Part shown: piece by piece, positions 48,000-60,483 of the stretch | Layout: each line of letters opens with the position of its first letter | Numbering within the stretch: position 1 is the first letter of the stretch | From: Diphasiastrum complanatum | Taxonomy: Eukaryota; Streptophyta; Lycopodiopsida; Lycopodiales; Lycopodiaceae | Length of the DNA: 64,000 nt | Reading direction: 5' to 3' | Assembly: GCA_029204225.1 (NCBI GenBank) | Contig: CM055098.1 | Span: 52,782,728 to 52,846,727 of the forward strand | Program-made: the position numbers and the translations under genes | The notes under the pieces: model-generated | Told to the model about the DNA's origin: nothing | What the model saw: only the letters and a program-made list of their open reading frames with translations | The model's database searches: none

Positions 48000-48790
48000 T
48001 CAAGTGGTGCTGGAAGCCAATGATAGGCTTACCTCAAGTAACTATTAATTGTGGAAGGTGAGGATGGAATCACTTCTTGAAATGAATGATGTGTTGGATA
48101 TTGTTGTAGGTTTGGAGGAGAGACCAACAACACAACAAGATCAAATGAGGTATGATAAGAGGGCCAAAAGGGCTCTACACATGATCAAGATGAATGGTAC
48201 CAATGAGCTTCTCAAAGAGGTTGGTAAGAGTACTTCATCTAAGGATGTTTGAGATTCATTGAAGAAGCTTTATAAATCCAAGTCTACTTCTAGATTGTTG
48301 ACTCTAAGAAGGCAAATATTTTTTTGTTTGCAAAATAATGAAAAAAGCCCAAGTACTTTTATTTTGCGGATGGAAGCATTGAATGATGAGTTGGCTTGCA
48401 TTGATGAGAGCATTAAGGAAGGAGAGCTTGTTCAAGTTATTCTTAATGGATTGTTGGATGCTCATGCTAACATTGTTCAAAGTATTCTATTCAAAAGACT
48501 TTGCAGTTTGATGGATCTTCAAGAGATCTTGATCAATGAAGAATATAGGCTTCAAGCAAGAAGTGGATCTACATCAACACTTCAAGAGAAGTCTATGTTC
48601 ACAAAGGGCAAAAGCAAAAGCAAGTGGTCTAAAGGGCAAGATCAAGTGGAAGCTTCTTCAAGTGGCAAAAAGAAGGATAGATCAAAGCTCAAGTGCTTCT
48701 ATTGTGGCATCAAATGACACTTTGCAAGTGAATGCTACGAGAAACAACAAGATCAAGGAGACAAGCAAAGTAATCTTACTCTTGATAAGG
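48000..48790 (+). pseudogene. Copia gag, degenerate
   Basis: Frames 48049-48252 and 48259-48717 give the usual copia gag core: WKVRMESLLEMNDVLDIV, the KKLYKSKSTSRLLTLRRQIF block and FILRMEALNDELACI. A Lys-rich stretch follows, then a zinc knuckle CFYCGIK-stop-HFASEC in which the conserved Gly codon is a stop. A TGA at 48250 separates the two frames. Gag forms the virus-like particle of the element. It is not functional here. Confidence 0.88.
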
Positions 48791-48859
48791 ATGGTTTGGA
48801 TGTTTAAGATGCAAATGATGATGCTTTTGTGATGTCTTCATGTATGTTTGCTAATGATG

Positions 48860-49345
48860 GAGATCTAGATCCATGGTGGATTGAGTGGAGCAAGTTCACA
48901 CATGACTTTTTACAAAGAGTATTTCGCTTCTTTGTTGGCGTATGGAGATGACAAGAGGGTGATCTACACGACCAATGATGGTGAATGTGCAATCAAAGGG
49001 ATTACAGTTCATATTTATCTCTTTACAAATAAGAATGTTCATTTGGAGGATGTCTTATTTATTTCATCTAGTACCAAGAATTTGCTTAGTGTGAGTCAAA
49101 TGCTAAGTAAAGGCCTCAAAATTGAGTTTGATGGAGATGCTTGTATGATCAAAAGGAAGGATGTCTTGATTGGAAAAGATAAAAGACAAGGGAAATTGTT
49201 CAAACTAGATGCTTGTATTATTGCTAACCAACTTGGATGTGTTTCAAAAGAGCAAATGCCTATTCAAGAGGTAAGTGACATCAATTATGTTTGTGAGTCT
49301 TGTGCTTTGTCTAAGTCACATAGACTACCTTATACTAGATCTACA
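48860..49345 (+). pseudogene. Copia protease and pre-integrase region
   Basis: DPWWI then, after a one-base frame change, SGASSHMTFYKEYF is the aspartic protease active site. The pre-integrase domain follows (LLSVSQMLSKGLKIEFDGDA, KLFKLDACIIANQ), then CESCALSKSH. The HKRLGH zinc ligands and the whole DDE core are missing: the frame jumps from YTRSTS to a post-integrase block at about 49344. Confidence 0.88.
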
Positions 49346-51317
49346 TCAATAGGTGGCCGGGTGCTATTTGGATGGAAGAACACATTTTGAGATGCTATTC
49401 AAGAGGAGGCAGAGTGCCAACTTTCTTAGAACTTTTGGACGCACATGCTATGTCAACATTACACTTGATGATAGGACAAAGGAAGGTCCATCTTCAAGGA
49501 AAAGTATATTTGTTGGATATAGTGAGGTGAGTAAAGCCTACAAGGGTTACATTCCTTTTACTAACAAGGTGATTACTGGTAGAGATTTCATTTTTGATGA
49601 GGGGAACATTCCAAAAGTATCTTCAAGCATTATTGATGGTAATGTGGATGGATCTAACATTCTTGACGTTCATGTAAAGGATCCTACTTTAGATGGTGAT
49701 GATGATGGACCTTCATCAAGTCAGAAGCCAAGGAAAGACAAGTACCTTCAAGGCTCAGATATGATGAAAAGGGTAAGCAAGTAGTTTCTGAAAATTATGT
49801 TTTTTTTCTAACCTCTTTTGATGGACCTACAAGTGTAGGTGAAGCAAGGAAAGAAGAGGAGTGGATCCAAGCAATGGATCTTGAGTATCAAGCTCTTACG
49901 AAGAATGGAACATGGAGATTGGTGGAGTTACCTAAGGACAAGAAAGCTATTGGATGTAAATGGATATTCAAGGTGAAGACAAACCAAGATGGATCTATCA
50001 ACAAGTACAAGGCAAGGTTACTGGCAAAAGGATATTCTCAAGAACAAGGGATTGACTATGATGAGACCTTTGCACCCATGGCAAACATGGTAAGCATTCG
50101 AGTCATCATCTCACTTGCTACACTTTATGAATGAGATCTATGGCAAATGAATATTATAAATGCATTCCTGAATGATGATCTTGAAGAGGAAGTGTACATG
50201 GAGCAACTCGAGAGCTACATTTCATCAACAAAGCCAAATCATGCGCGTCTACTACAAAAGAGTTTGTATGGCCTTAAGCAAGCACCAAGGAGTTGGTATG
50301 CTTAGCTTAACACTTTTTTACTATCTCAAGGCTTTTTTATGAGTGAGTATGATCATTCACTTTATTATAGGTTTGCTGGAAATGATGTTACCATCTTGCT
50401 AATCTATGTGGAGACAATCAAGATGTGGAGGATATCAAGAACACTCTTAAGAAGGAGTTTGAGGTGCATAATCTTGGTAACTTGCATTACATTTTGGGAA
50501 TGTAAGTGATTAGGACTTCTCAATCTACTTTCATTTGTCAAGAGAAGTATGCTAATTCTATTCTGAAAAGATTTTATATGATAGATGCAAAAGCTAGTGA
50601 TACACCTATAGAGTCTCACTATAAAGCTAATTATAAGAGGTAGTGAAAGATCTTTCAAGAAAATTACTCTTTATAGGAAGCTAGTTGGTTCACTCACATA
50701 TTTAAATACTACTAGACCAGATCTAAGCTATTATGTTGGAAGATTGAGTCAATTCATGCAAGATCCTAGTGAGGAGCATTGGAAGCTAGGAAAACGAGTT
50801 TTGAGGTACATAATTGGAACTCGAGATTTTGGCATATTGTATGAGGGATCATCATCTAATCTTTTTGGATTTTCAGATTTGGACATCCATTAGTGCTCAT
50901 TGTATTTTCATGGGTGATGGAACTATATCATAGATGTCAAAGAAACAAGACACTATAGTGAGGCCGAGTACGAAGCTCTTACATATTGCACAAAGGAGAT
51001 GGTATGGATCAAGAGGATGATGAAGGATCTTCACTTGCTAGATTTTTCAGAGAGCCCAATCATCTTTTGTGACAATCTATTAGCCCAAAGGTTGGCAACC
51101 AATCCTATCTTTCATGCTAGGAGCAAGCATATTGAGGTGCAATATCATTTTGTGAGGGAGCAAGTCATTGCAAAGGAGGTGGAGCTTCAACATGTGTCCT
51201 CAAGGGAATGTGTAGCTGATATCTTCACCAAAGCATTGGGAAAAGACTTGTTCATGAAGAAAAGGACATCACTTGGAGTGTTATCAAAGTCCATGCTAAA
51301 ACTAGTTGAAGAGGGAG
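49346..51317 (+). pseudogene. Copia reverse transcriptase and RNase H, degenerate
   Basis: It begins with the post-integrase block (FGRTCYVNITLDDRTKEGPS, KSIFVGYSE, RDFIFDE). Reverse transcriptase follows: GTWRLVELPKDKKAIGCKWI, NKYKARLLAKGYSQEQGIDY, then SLYGLKQAPRSWYA. The catalytic YVDD has decayed to YVETI near 50407 with a frame change. RNase H shows QDTI...SEYEAL-like sequence broken near 50960, then FCDNLLAQRLATNPIFHARS and ECVADIFTKALGK, ending at 51322 just inside the 3' LTR. Several stops and shifts make it inactive. Confidence 0.9.
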
Positions 51318-51957
51318 TGTGAAAGATTCAACTACTTTGATCATATTTGCTACATTTCTATATTTGGCAAATTGAGGCCAACTTTATTTTAGACTTAAAG
51401 TTTGACTTTTCAAAGTTCATTAGTCTAAATTTCATTTGAATAAACATCTTTTGAAAGTGTAAGAAAGTTAGAAGTCGAGTTTAAGTACATTCAAATTTAA
51501 ATGCTGATTACATTGAATCTAGACCCAAAAATATTAGGATTTACATTTTGGAGGGAAAGCCAAGTGGCCAAATAGAGTTTGGACCTATTATAAAAGATGT
51601 AACTCGTGGAGAGACATATCTTCTCTCTTCTCTATCTCATTTCATGCTTATACATGGATCTCTTGGGTTCTACTATCCATTGGTGCACTATACTTGTGAT
51701 TGCTTGCAATTCTATGTAGAATGATCTATATTTGTTATTTTTGGATCCACACATGTGAAATACAGTAGCTTGCTGGTTTTGTACGGACAACAATAATACT
51801 TTATGTTTTGATTCATTTTCAAGTTTTATTAGAGTTTGCATCTTATTTTTTGTGTAGATGCTGATTTTTCTACATTGACAAGATTGGTGGAGTAGCTTCT
51901 TTTGTAACCAAAGATCCTCTATGGATTTGGATCATTTATAATTTGAATTCTTTCACA
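51318..51957 (+). repeat. 3' LTR of the complete copia element
   Basis: TGTGAAAG...TTTCACA, 640 bp, with CCTATTATAAAAG (about 51587) as a likely TATA box. Confidence 0.92.
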
Positions 51958-52988
51958 ATAGAGTGCCCTTCTACATGTTCAATTTTGACAAAGATGCTAT
52001 GACTTAGTCTTGAAATTTATTCTTAATTTTTTGTTTCCAATTCATATAGAATGGTTTGCATGGGTGAATCATGTAGCTTGTTGCTTAGACTCAAATACTA
52101 TTTCTTTGATATGTTCAAAGATTCGTAATGTTCTTTGGTGATCGAATTCATGCATGACTAATTTTGTCTAGTGATTGATTGATGGAGATCAATTTATCCA
52201 GTTGAAATAAATTATTCATGGTGTTGTTACATGAAGCTAATTATTGCATGATGATGAGAGTGATAGTTTTTCACTAAAATTGATCCTCTTTGAAATCATG
52301 CAAATTTAGAACATAGAATGGAATTGCAGTTCTATCATTTATGTAGTACGTTATTCAGAAAAAGCAATGATAGGAGTTGAATCCCTACAAACGTATAAAC
52401 CCTGTAAATTAATTTTATGGTTCCTTGTTTTGCTCTGATTTGAACTGTAAAGTTTTGGAGAGAAACGAGAAAAGAGATTATGTTGTTTTGGTTAATTGTG
52501 CATGCTTGAAAATTCTCTTCCTTGTTGTTTTGTAGTTGTATCTTGTTATTGAAAGATTGTTGCAATCTGTCATAGGATTATTCTACTTACACTTGACCAC
52601 AAATGTAGTTATGGAAGGGAGTGAGTGGCCTCTGATTTTCAGAACTTTGATGTATTAGTAATCTCATCCTTGGAATTGTAATTCCTTTCAAAAAATCAAA
52701 TGAACTTCTTATTGCTTATGTGTTTCTGCAAATTGTAGAAAGCATGAAGTAAAGTAAAATTCTGATTTTGGGAATAGACATGGTATTTCCTCTGTTTTAC
52801 TAAAGAGAGCGGTTATGAGAATTGATGGGTAGATCTCATCCCCTGGGAACTAGCAGAGTGGCTACCAAAGTTGGTTGATATCTGCAATCTTGGCCTGTAG
52901 CTCAAATTCTGGATCTAACAGATGCTTGGAACCTAATGGTGACAACATGTGTGTTTGATCAGTTGACGGAAGTTGAACGTTGAGAAAT
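51958..52988 (+). mobile_element. Right part of the interrupted family-1 element and undefined DNA
   Basis: The first about 200 bases continue the family-1 internal sequence interrupted by the copia: ATAGAGTGCCCTTCTACATG matches GGAGAGTGCTCTTCTACTTG at 19043. No coding frame is seen, and after about 52300 nothing is recognised. Confidence 0.6.
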
Positions 52989-53624
52989 TGTGAAAATTAC
53001 AGATCCAAAACACAACTAATGGATCTAAGATCTTGGGCCAATTAGGTATGCACATCTAGATTTAGTCACAAGATAGAATTCATCAAGATTAGCATTTTAG
53101 AATTGCATAGATTACTAAGATCTGATCATGAACATGAAAATATAGTATGGTACTGTACCTGTTCGTACAACAACAACAATAGACTGTCCTTCACACGTGT
53201 GGAACCTATGTCAACCATAAAATCAACATTCTACACATAGAAAATCAAGATATCAAGAGATAAACGCATGAGATGGACAAAGAAAATCAAGAGATGAATT
53301 CTCCATATAAAATGAGAATACAATGATATGTTTTCCACGTAGGTACTACTATTTATAACTGCCAAAATGCCATTTGTCCACTTTCCCTAAATATGCCCTA
53401 AAATGGCAACTTCTAGGTACTTAACCATAAACCTAAAAATACTTGTCCAAATGCAATTTACCAAAATTAGCCAATTAAAATGGGTCCAAACATGAACTCA
53501 TCCACATATCTACTTGCAAAAGTAGGCCTTTATTGACAAATATGAAACTTTCTCTAACTTGAGATTTCATTTTGGCCTCCAAAAATACCAAATAAAAGAA
53601 CCAAACTAGTTGCAATTTTTCACA
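52989..53624 (-). mobile_element. 3' LTR of minus-strand copia, family 2 (636 bp)
   Basis: On the minus strand TGTGAAAAATTGC...AATTTTCACA, with polypurine tract GAAGAGGGAG directly beside it at 53625-53634. The internal end (TGCTAAAACTAGTTGAAGAG) matches that of the 46766 element. The LTR body is more diverged from that element and closer to 39600-39938. Confidence 0.82.
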
Positions 53625-54362
53625 CTCCCTCTTCAACTAGTTTTAGCATAGATTCAGATAGAACTCGAAGTTAGGTTCTATTCTTCATAAACAACTATTT
53701 CCATGCTTTGGTGAAGATATCAGCCACACACTCCCTTGAAGAAACATGTTGAAGCTCGACCTCCTTTGCCATGACTTGTTCAGTCACAAAATGATAAGCC
53801 ACTTCGATATGCTTGCTCCTTGCATGAAAAATAGGATTGCTTGCCAATCTTTGGGCTGAAAGGTTATCACAAAAGATGATTGAACTCTCTGAAAAATCTA
53901 GCAAGTGAAAATCCATTACCATTTTTTTGATCCATAACATCTCCTTTGTACAAGATGTAAGAGCTTTGTACTCGGCCTCACTAGTTGACAATGAGATAGT
54001 AACTTGTTTTTTTGACATCCAAGAGATAGCTCCATCACCTATGAAGATAGCATGTGCACTTATGGACTTTTTATCCATTTGATCTCTAGAAAAGTCCCTC
54101 CATAAACAATGCCAAGATCACTAGTCTCCAAGATGTATCTCAATACCCTCTTGCCTAGTTTCCAATGCTCCACAGTTGGATCATGCATGAATTGGCTTAG
54201 ACTACCAACACAACAGCTTAGATCAGGTCTTGTGATGGTTAAACATATGTGTAAACCAACTAGCTTCATATAGAGAGTAACGTCCTCAAAGGATCTTTCA
54301 TTACCTCTTATATTGAGCTTTACATTTGACTCCATTGGTGTATCAAAAGACTTTGCATCTAC
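53625..54362 (-). pseudogene. Copia RNase H and reverse-transcriptase end, truncated
   Basis: The minus-strand frame 53695-54078 is a nearly intact RNase H: KKQVTISLSTSEAEYKALTS, FCDNLSAQRLASNPIFHARS, ECVADIFTKAWK. Frame 54060-54335 continues upstream with LTITRPDLSCCVGSLSQFMH and HWKLGKRVLRYILE. Very similar to the 46766 element. The rest is removed at 54362, where another LTR begins. Confidence 0.9.
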
Positions 54363-55247
54363 TGTTGGATTTCTATCCTCTCCCTCCTTATCTTATGCTA
54401 ATCTAGATCCATTCATTAGCTATTGTGAATATTTGTATGGTCGCGACATCTGCAGAATTACACTTGTTTCCTGACAACTTGCATTATTACAAAGAAAGTC
54501 GATGACAATGTTCTTCAATTTTTTCGACATCGACTTATCCGAAGTCTCCGACTTCGCGGACTTATCCGAAGTCTCTGACTTTGCCAACTTGTCCATGATC
54601 TCTGACTAGCTCGACGTCATCGATTTGATCGACATCTCTAACTGAATCAGATGTTTGAAAGCAACATGCAACAGCACGTAGTGCCTTAATTCTAATTTGT
54701 AAAATATGAGTTAGCTATTTTTTTTATCAGTTAGCCATGTGTACATATTAAGCAACTTATCAGTGCTCATCAACATAGTAGAATCGGTGCAATTAGTATA
54801 ATCAATAATTGAATCAATTGATTCAAAGCGCAATTTCATCATTCTTTCTCTTTGTTATTACAGGGTATTGTATCACGAAGAACGTGTTTCTATTCTAAAA
54901 AATCACATTGTATTTCTGCATGACTAATCCATCATTTTTCTAGCAATTTAGATCGTGTATAGTAATTATATGTTCAAAACTGATTCATACTTGTCGATTG
55001 ATTGTTTTGTAGATTTCATTGTTTTATATGACTTATAGCACTGTTCAATTTTTTGCTCTGATCATTGCACTTGAAACAACTCTTCTAAATTCAATTCACC
55101 ATAACTTTGTGCATGGCTATGGAATCAATCGCATAGGTCCATGAACTTCGAAGCTGTGATCAAGTAAGGCAGACCCGATCTGCTCAAATATGATAAACAT
55201 AGTTTGTATGCACCAAGAAATCTTCCCTCACTGACCGATTTCCAACA
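54363..55247 (+). mobile_element. 5' LTR, copia family 3 (885 bp), with primer site
   Basis: TGTTGGATTTC...TTTCCAACA, followed by TGGTATCAGAGC (55248-55259). A block of CTTATCCGAAGTCTC/GACTTCG repeats lies near 54535-54600. The same LTR start follows a polypurine tract at 61007, after an RNase H, so the two probably belong to one element later split by other insertions. Confidence 0.8.
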
Positions 55248-55379
55248 TGGTATCAGAGCACATTCTCTGATTCCTAAAGGAGAATCTAGAGCATTTAATA
55301 TCAAAACAATTGTTTTCATATAGTGTAGACAGTTACTATTATTGTTTTTAGTCATATTAATCTATTATCTGTGTATACT

Positions 55380-55672
55380 CACGAGTTACATCCTTTTATA
55401 ACAGGTACAAACCCTATTTGGCCACTTGGCTTTCCCACCAAAATGCAAACCCTACTCTTTTTTGGGTCTAGATTCAAAGTACCCAACATTCAAATTTGAA
55501 TCTACTCAAACTCAACTTCTAACTTTCTCACACTCTCAAAAAGTGTTTATTCTAATGAAATTTAGAGTAATGAACTTTGAAAAGTCAAACTCTAAATCTA
55601 AAACAAAGTTGGCCTCAATTTGCCAAATATAGAAATGTAGCAAATATGATCAAACTAGTTGAATCTTTCACA
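55380..55672 (-). mobile_element. LTR fragment of copia family 2
   Basis: The reverse complement matches the first about 290 bases of the 46766 LTR (TGTGAAAGATTCAACTAGTT at its start, GGTGGGAAAGCCAAGTGGCC inside). The rest of the LTR and any adjoining polypurine tract are absent. Confidence 0.88.
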
Positions 55673-55699
55673 GTCCTTGCCCTTCAAATCCAAAAATGC

Positions 55700-55980
55700 G
55701 AAAAAAATATGACACTACATTTTTACATGCTGTTTTTGACAGGCAAGAAATGCAACACTGCATTTTTACATGCAGCTTCTGACAAGCGACAAAAAGTGAA
55801 AAAAGTGACACTACAATTTTACATGGGTTTCTACACAGGTGAAAAATATGACACTACAGTTTTATATGAGCTTCTACATAGGCAAAAAACCCGACACTAC
55901 AGTTTTACACGGGATTCTACACAGGCAAAAGAACCTGACACTCTACAGAAATACATAGGATTTCCCACAGGCTGTCTATG
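55700..55980 (+). repeat. Degenerate tandem repeat, about 44-bp unit, six copies
   Basis: Units centre on GACACTACAGTTTTACA and (C/T)T(A/T)CACAGGCAAAA. Six recognisable copies run head to tail with drifting sequence. A plus frame crosses it (55577-55996), but since the unit is not a fixed multiple of three and the sequence upstream is an LTR, it is probably not a gene. Confidence 0.8.
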
Positions 55981-55989
55981 TCTTCACGC

Positions 55990-56847
<858 letters not shown>

Positions 56848-56859
56848 CGGTATCAGAGG

Positions 56860-58190
56860 AGGAAGATGATGGCTTCAACACATCCGTGATGGTATCATCT
56901 ACACCAAGATCAAGCCGAGAGACATGGTGGATTGATAGTGGGGCTAGCTCCCACATGTCATTCAACAAGCATTATTTTTCTACTCTACTTTCTTGTAATG
57001 ATTCTAAGAAGTATAAGATCTATTCCATTATGCTTATTCTCATCTAAGAGGATAGATCTTGTTAATATTTTGTATGTTTCATCCATTACAAAACAATGGA
57101 CTAGATGTACAAGAGTGTGTTCCATCGTGAAAAGTGATAAGTGCATAGCTAGTGGCATTAAGCAAGGAAGGATTTTTAAGTTGGATGCTATTGTGGCCAT
57201 TGAAAGTGTGAATATGGTTAGGGAGGAGTTGACTCAACTGGAGCTTTGGCACAAACGATTAGGCCATCCTAATATTCAAGCAATGGAATCCATGGCATCA
57301 AAGGAGCTAGCTCTCGGCCTACCAAAATCTTTCAAGAAGTGTGGCAAAGTGTGTGAGGCATGTGGCCTTGCAAAGTCACACAAGACTTCCTACAAGAGAT
57401 CTTTGACAAGATCTACCTCACCTTTGGATCTTATTCATTTAGATATACATGCTTTGTCTCATGAAAGTAATGGAGGTGCCTTAATGTATGTGACTTTCAT
57501 AGATGATTGTACTAGATTTACTTGGATTGAATTATCGTCTAAGAAAAGCCTTGTATATGAAGCATCTCTAGCGGAAAAACAACTTAGTTCTTGCATTAGA
57601 GTTCTAAGATGTGATAATGGAGGAGTGTATATCTCCAACAAAATGAGAGGCTTTTGTGAGATCAATGGCATTAAGAGAGAGCTCACTTGTTCCTACATCC
57701 CCCAACAAAATGGGGGTGGTCGAGAGGAAAAATAGGAGTCTTTGTGAATGTGCAAAGTCTTTAAGACTTGATGCATCTCTACCCATCTCTTTTTTGGGGG
57801 AGGCCATAACTTGTGCAATTTACTTATGTAATAGGCTTCCTAATAGTGCTATTGGTGGGATCTCACCATTTCAAGCTTTGTTTGGCAATAAGCCCAATGT
57901 AAAAGATTTTAAAGTGTTTGGATGTATATGTTATGTCCACATTCCTTTGGAAATTAGAAGGAAAGGAGATGCAACTTCCTTCAAAGAAATATTTGTAGGC
58001 TATAGTGAAAATAGCAAAGGATATAGGATATTTGGTCCTATATCAAGCAAAGTAAAAGTTAGCAAGGATGTCTTATTTGATGAATCTCAAAGTTATAAGT
58101 TGTCTCCAAGTTCATCTAATCTTTTAGGTGATAAAGATCTTGCAAAACCCGAGGAGAAGCTTCTTGAAAATGATCTTTTGGAAGATTAAG
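56860..58190 (+). pseudogene. Ty1/copia protease and integrase, lightly damaged
   Basis: The gag region is deleted: within 60 bases of the primer site the sequence reads ETWWIDSGASSHMSF, the intact protease active site. The pre-integrase domain leads to HKRLGHPNIQAMES, CEACGLAKSH, and the DDE residues in LIHLDIHA, RCDNGGVY and (after a one-base shift near 57715) GVVERKNRSL. The post-integrase block (FGCICYVHIP, FVGYSENSKGYRIF, KVSKDVLFDE) runs to a stop at about 58189. The zinc ligands are preserved. Apart from the gag loss and a few shifts this is the best-kept integrase in the window. Confidence 0.9.
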
Positions 58191-59823
58191 ATCAAGGAGC
58201 AAGGCCGAGATTTCAAGGCTCACATACTTTGAGAAAGGGAAGCAAAGGGAAGACACAACTCCTTCTACCTCTTACTCTTTTCTAACCACAATGCTTGAAG
58301 AGCCATCATGTTATGAAGATGCAAGTAGATCACAAGTTTGGAGAGATGCAATGCAAGTAGAGTTTGATGCTTTGATAGATAGTCAAACTTGGAATCTTGT
58401 ACACCTTCCATATGGGAAGAAGCCACTTGCATGTAAGTGGATCTATTGATTAAAGTACAATCAAGATGGATCTATAAGTAAGTACAAAGCTAGATTGGTT
58501 GCTAAGGGGTTTCTTCAAACTAAAGGCATAGATTATGAAGAAACATTTGCTCCTGTAGCAAAGCTTGTAACTATTAGATTGGTCATTTGTATTGCTACTT
58601 TGTTCAAGTGGATGTGACCAATGCTTTTTTGAATGGCTACTTGGAGGAGGAAATATATGTTGCAACCCGAGGGATTCATCAAGGATGGTGAGGAGGAGAA
58701 GGTTTGCCATTTAAGGAAGATCCTATATGGCTTGAAGCAAGCACCTAGAGCTTGGTACTCTAGGTTGTATGATTTTCTTTACTCCCTTGGCTTTCTGATT
58801 AGCTCTTATGGGCCTTCTTTGTACATCAAATGTAATGATGGAAAGATCATAATTTTAGTTGATGATATCATATTGACAGGAAATGATGGTGAAAGCATAA
58901 GAAATGTTAAAGCTTCTTTGTCTAGTGAATTCAAGATGGTAGAGCTAGGACTTCTTAAGTTTATACTTGGAATAGAAGTTACTAGAGGTAGTGATTTTAC
59001 TTTTATAAGTCAATCAAAGTATGCTACTTCCATTCTTGAAAGGTTTGGCATGAAATATTGTAAGGTAATTGACACCCCTATGGAGCAAGTTTGTAAAGTT
59101 ACTAATGACTGTGATGAAGCATCCTTTGAGGACATCACACTCTTTAGGAAGCTAATAGACTCCTTAATCTATTTGACAATCACTAGACCATATTTGAGTT
59201 ATGATGTAAGCAAGTTAAGTCAATATATGCAAGGTCCTTTGATGCGTCATTGGAAAAGTGTCCAGAGAGTGCTTAGATATGTCTCTTCTACTAGATTTTT
59301 TGGCATTCTCTATCAAGGATCTAACTTGTACTTGAGAGCATTTTTGGATTCATATTTTGCAGGAGACAAGATGGATAGAAGATCTATAAGTGCATTTGCC
59401 ACTTTTCTTTGTGGAGGAGTGATATCTTGGCTTTCCAAAAAGCAAGATACAATTTCTCTTTCCTCTTGTGAAGCCAAGTACAAGGCATTGACTTCAACAA
59501 CCAAAGAACTTCTATGGCTAAGAAGACTTTTGATGGAGCTTCAAGTGATAAAGGCCAAGGATATCCCTTGCATCTATTGTGACAATCAAGCTTCTCAACA
59601 TGTCACCTACCAATCGATCTTCCATGCTAGAACAAAGCATATTGAGATAGCTCATCACTTTGTGAGGGAGAAGGTGCAATCCAAGGAGGTTCAACTTCAT
59701 CATGTGCCATCATCCGAGTGCATAGCTGATATCTTAACAAAACCTTTGGCTAAAGATCCATTTTTCAAGCTAAGAAGTGCTCTTGGAATTGTAGATAGAT
59801 GTACATTAGACTTGTCAAGTTAG
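58191..59823 (+). pseudogene. Ty1/copia reverse transcriptase and RNase H, near-intact
   Basis: It starts at about 58290 with WNLVHLPYGKKPLACKWIY, a stop at 58447-58449, then [11 protein letters not shown] and [10 protein letters not shown], a small indel near 58600, and an open frame of 396 residues from 58633: ILYGLKQAPRAWYSRL, catalytic ILVDDIILTGND, LTITRPYLSYDVSKLSQYMQ. RNase H follows with DSYFAGDKMDRRSISAFATF and LSSCEAKYKALTS, then CDNQASQHVTYQSIFHARTK and ECIADILTKPLAKD. It ends at 59823. The usual RNase H DxDW and EAEY motifs are altered (DSYF, EAKY). Confidence 0.92.
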
Positions 59824-60483
59824 AAGTGAGGAGGAGTGTTAAAAAAGTCACTTCAAATTTGTTATACATGGTGTATCTTGATATATGAGATCATGATAGG
59901 ATGTCACATGTGTGGAGTCTGTTCCCACATGTGAAAAGATGTACATAACTTTTTGTCATAGCGTTAGATTGATTTTAGATGGATCTACTCATGGTGAAAT
60001 TGACCTTTGCGTAGAATCTAGAAATGAGTCAAATTGGTCAAACTTTTGTAGTTAGAATGCACTTTCATGTGAATGAGTAAATGCTTCCACATGTAAAGAT
60101 GCCATTCACACTTGTGGATAAGATAGTAGATGATAAGATAGAGAGATTCCATTTGATCCTATTTTATAGGAAATATTCCTATAAATGTGGAAGACTAGCT
60201 TTCTGTTTTCTAGCCAAAGAGAATAGTCAACTTTGGGAAATGAGCATACATAGTTCCCATTGGTGGATCTGGATGACTAGGCACTCTTCACGCGTGTGAA
60301 GGCTTGCTGGACAGTACACAACTCGTTGATGTACTTGATCTACAAAAGGATCAACCAAATCAATGAGAAGTTGATGAGACATTGGCAAATTCTGGTTTTC
60401 TTGTATTTTTCACATTTGTCTTGAGTTTTGATGAGTGGAATGATCTTGTATGCTTGCATAACTGCGACAAAGCATCTCAACAA
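59824..60483 (+). mobile_element. Polypurine tract and 3' LTR of the preceding copia
   Basis: AAGTGAGGAGGAG at about 59823-59836 is the polypurine tract; the LTR starts TGTTAAAAAAGTCACTTC at 59837. It contains several ACATGTG/CACATGTG-type short inverted motifs and CTATTTTATAGGAA near 60162. The sequence does not match the family-4 LTR upstream of this pol, so the two ends may come from different elements joined by deletion. The right edge is set by the RNase H fragment that follows. Confidence 0.65.

Larger units (their letters stand above)
46766..51957 (+). mobile_element. Complete but defective Ty1/copia element with both LTRs
   Basis: 5' LTR 46766-47402 (637 bp) and 3' LTR 51318-51957 (640 bp) both start TGTGAAAGATTCAACTA and end TTCACA. 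GTAGA (46761-46765) and ATAGA (51958-51962) are a 5-bp target duplication with one mismatch. The primer site TGGTATCAGAGC is at 47403-47414 and the polypurine tract GAAGAGGGAG precedes the 3' LTR. The internal order gag, protease, (integrase core deleted), reverse transcriptase, RNase H defines Ty1/copia. The LTRs differ at several percent of positions by eye, so the insertion is old. It sits inside the family-1 element whose LTR is at 46391. Confidence 0.93.
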
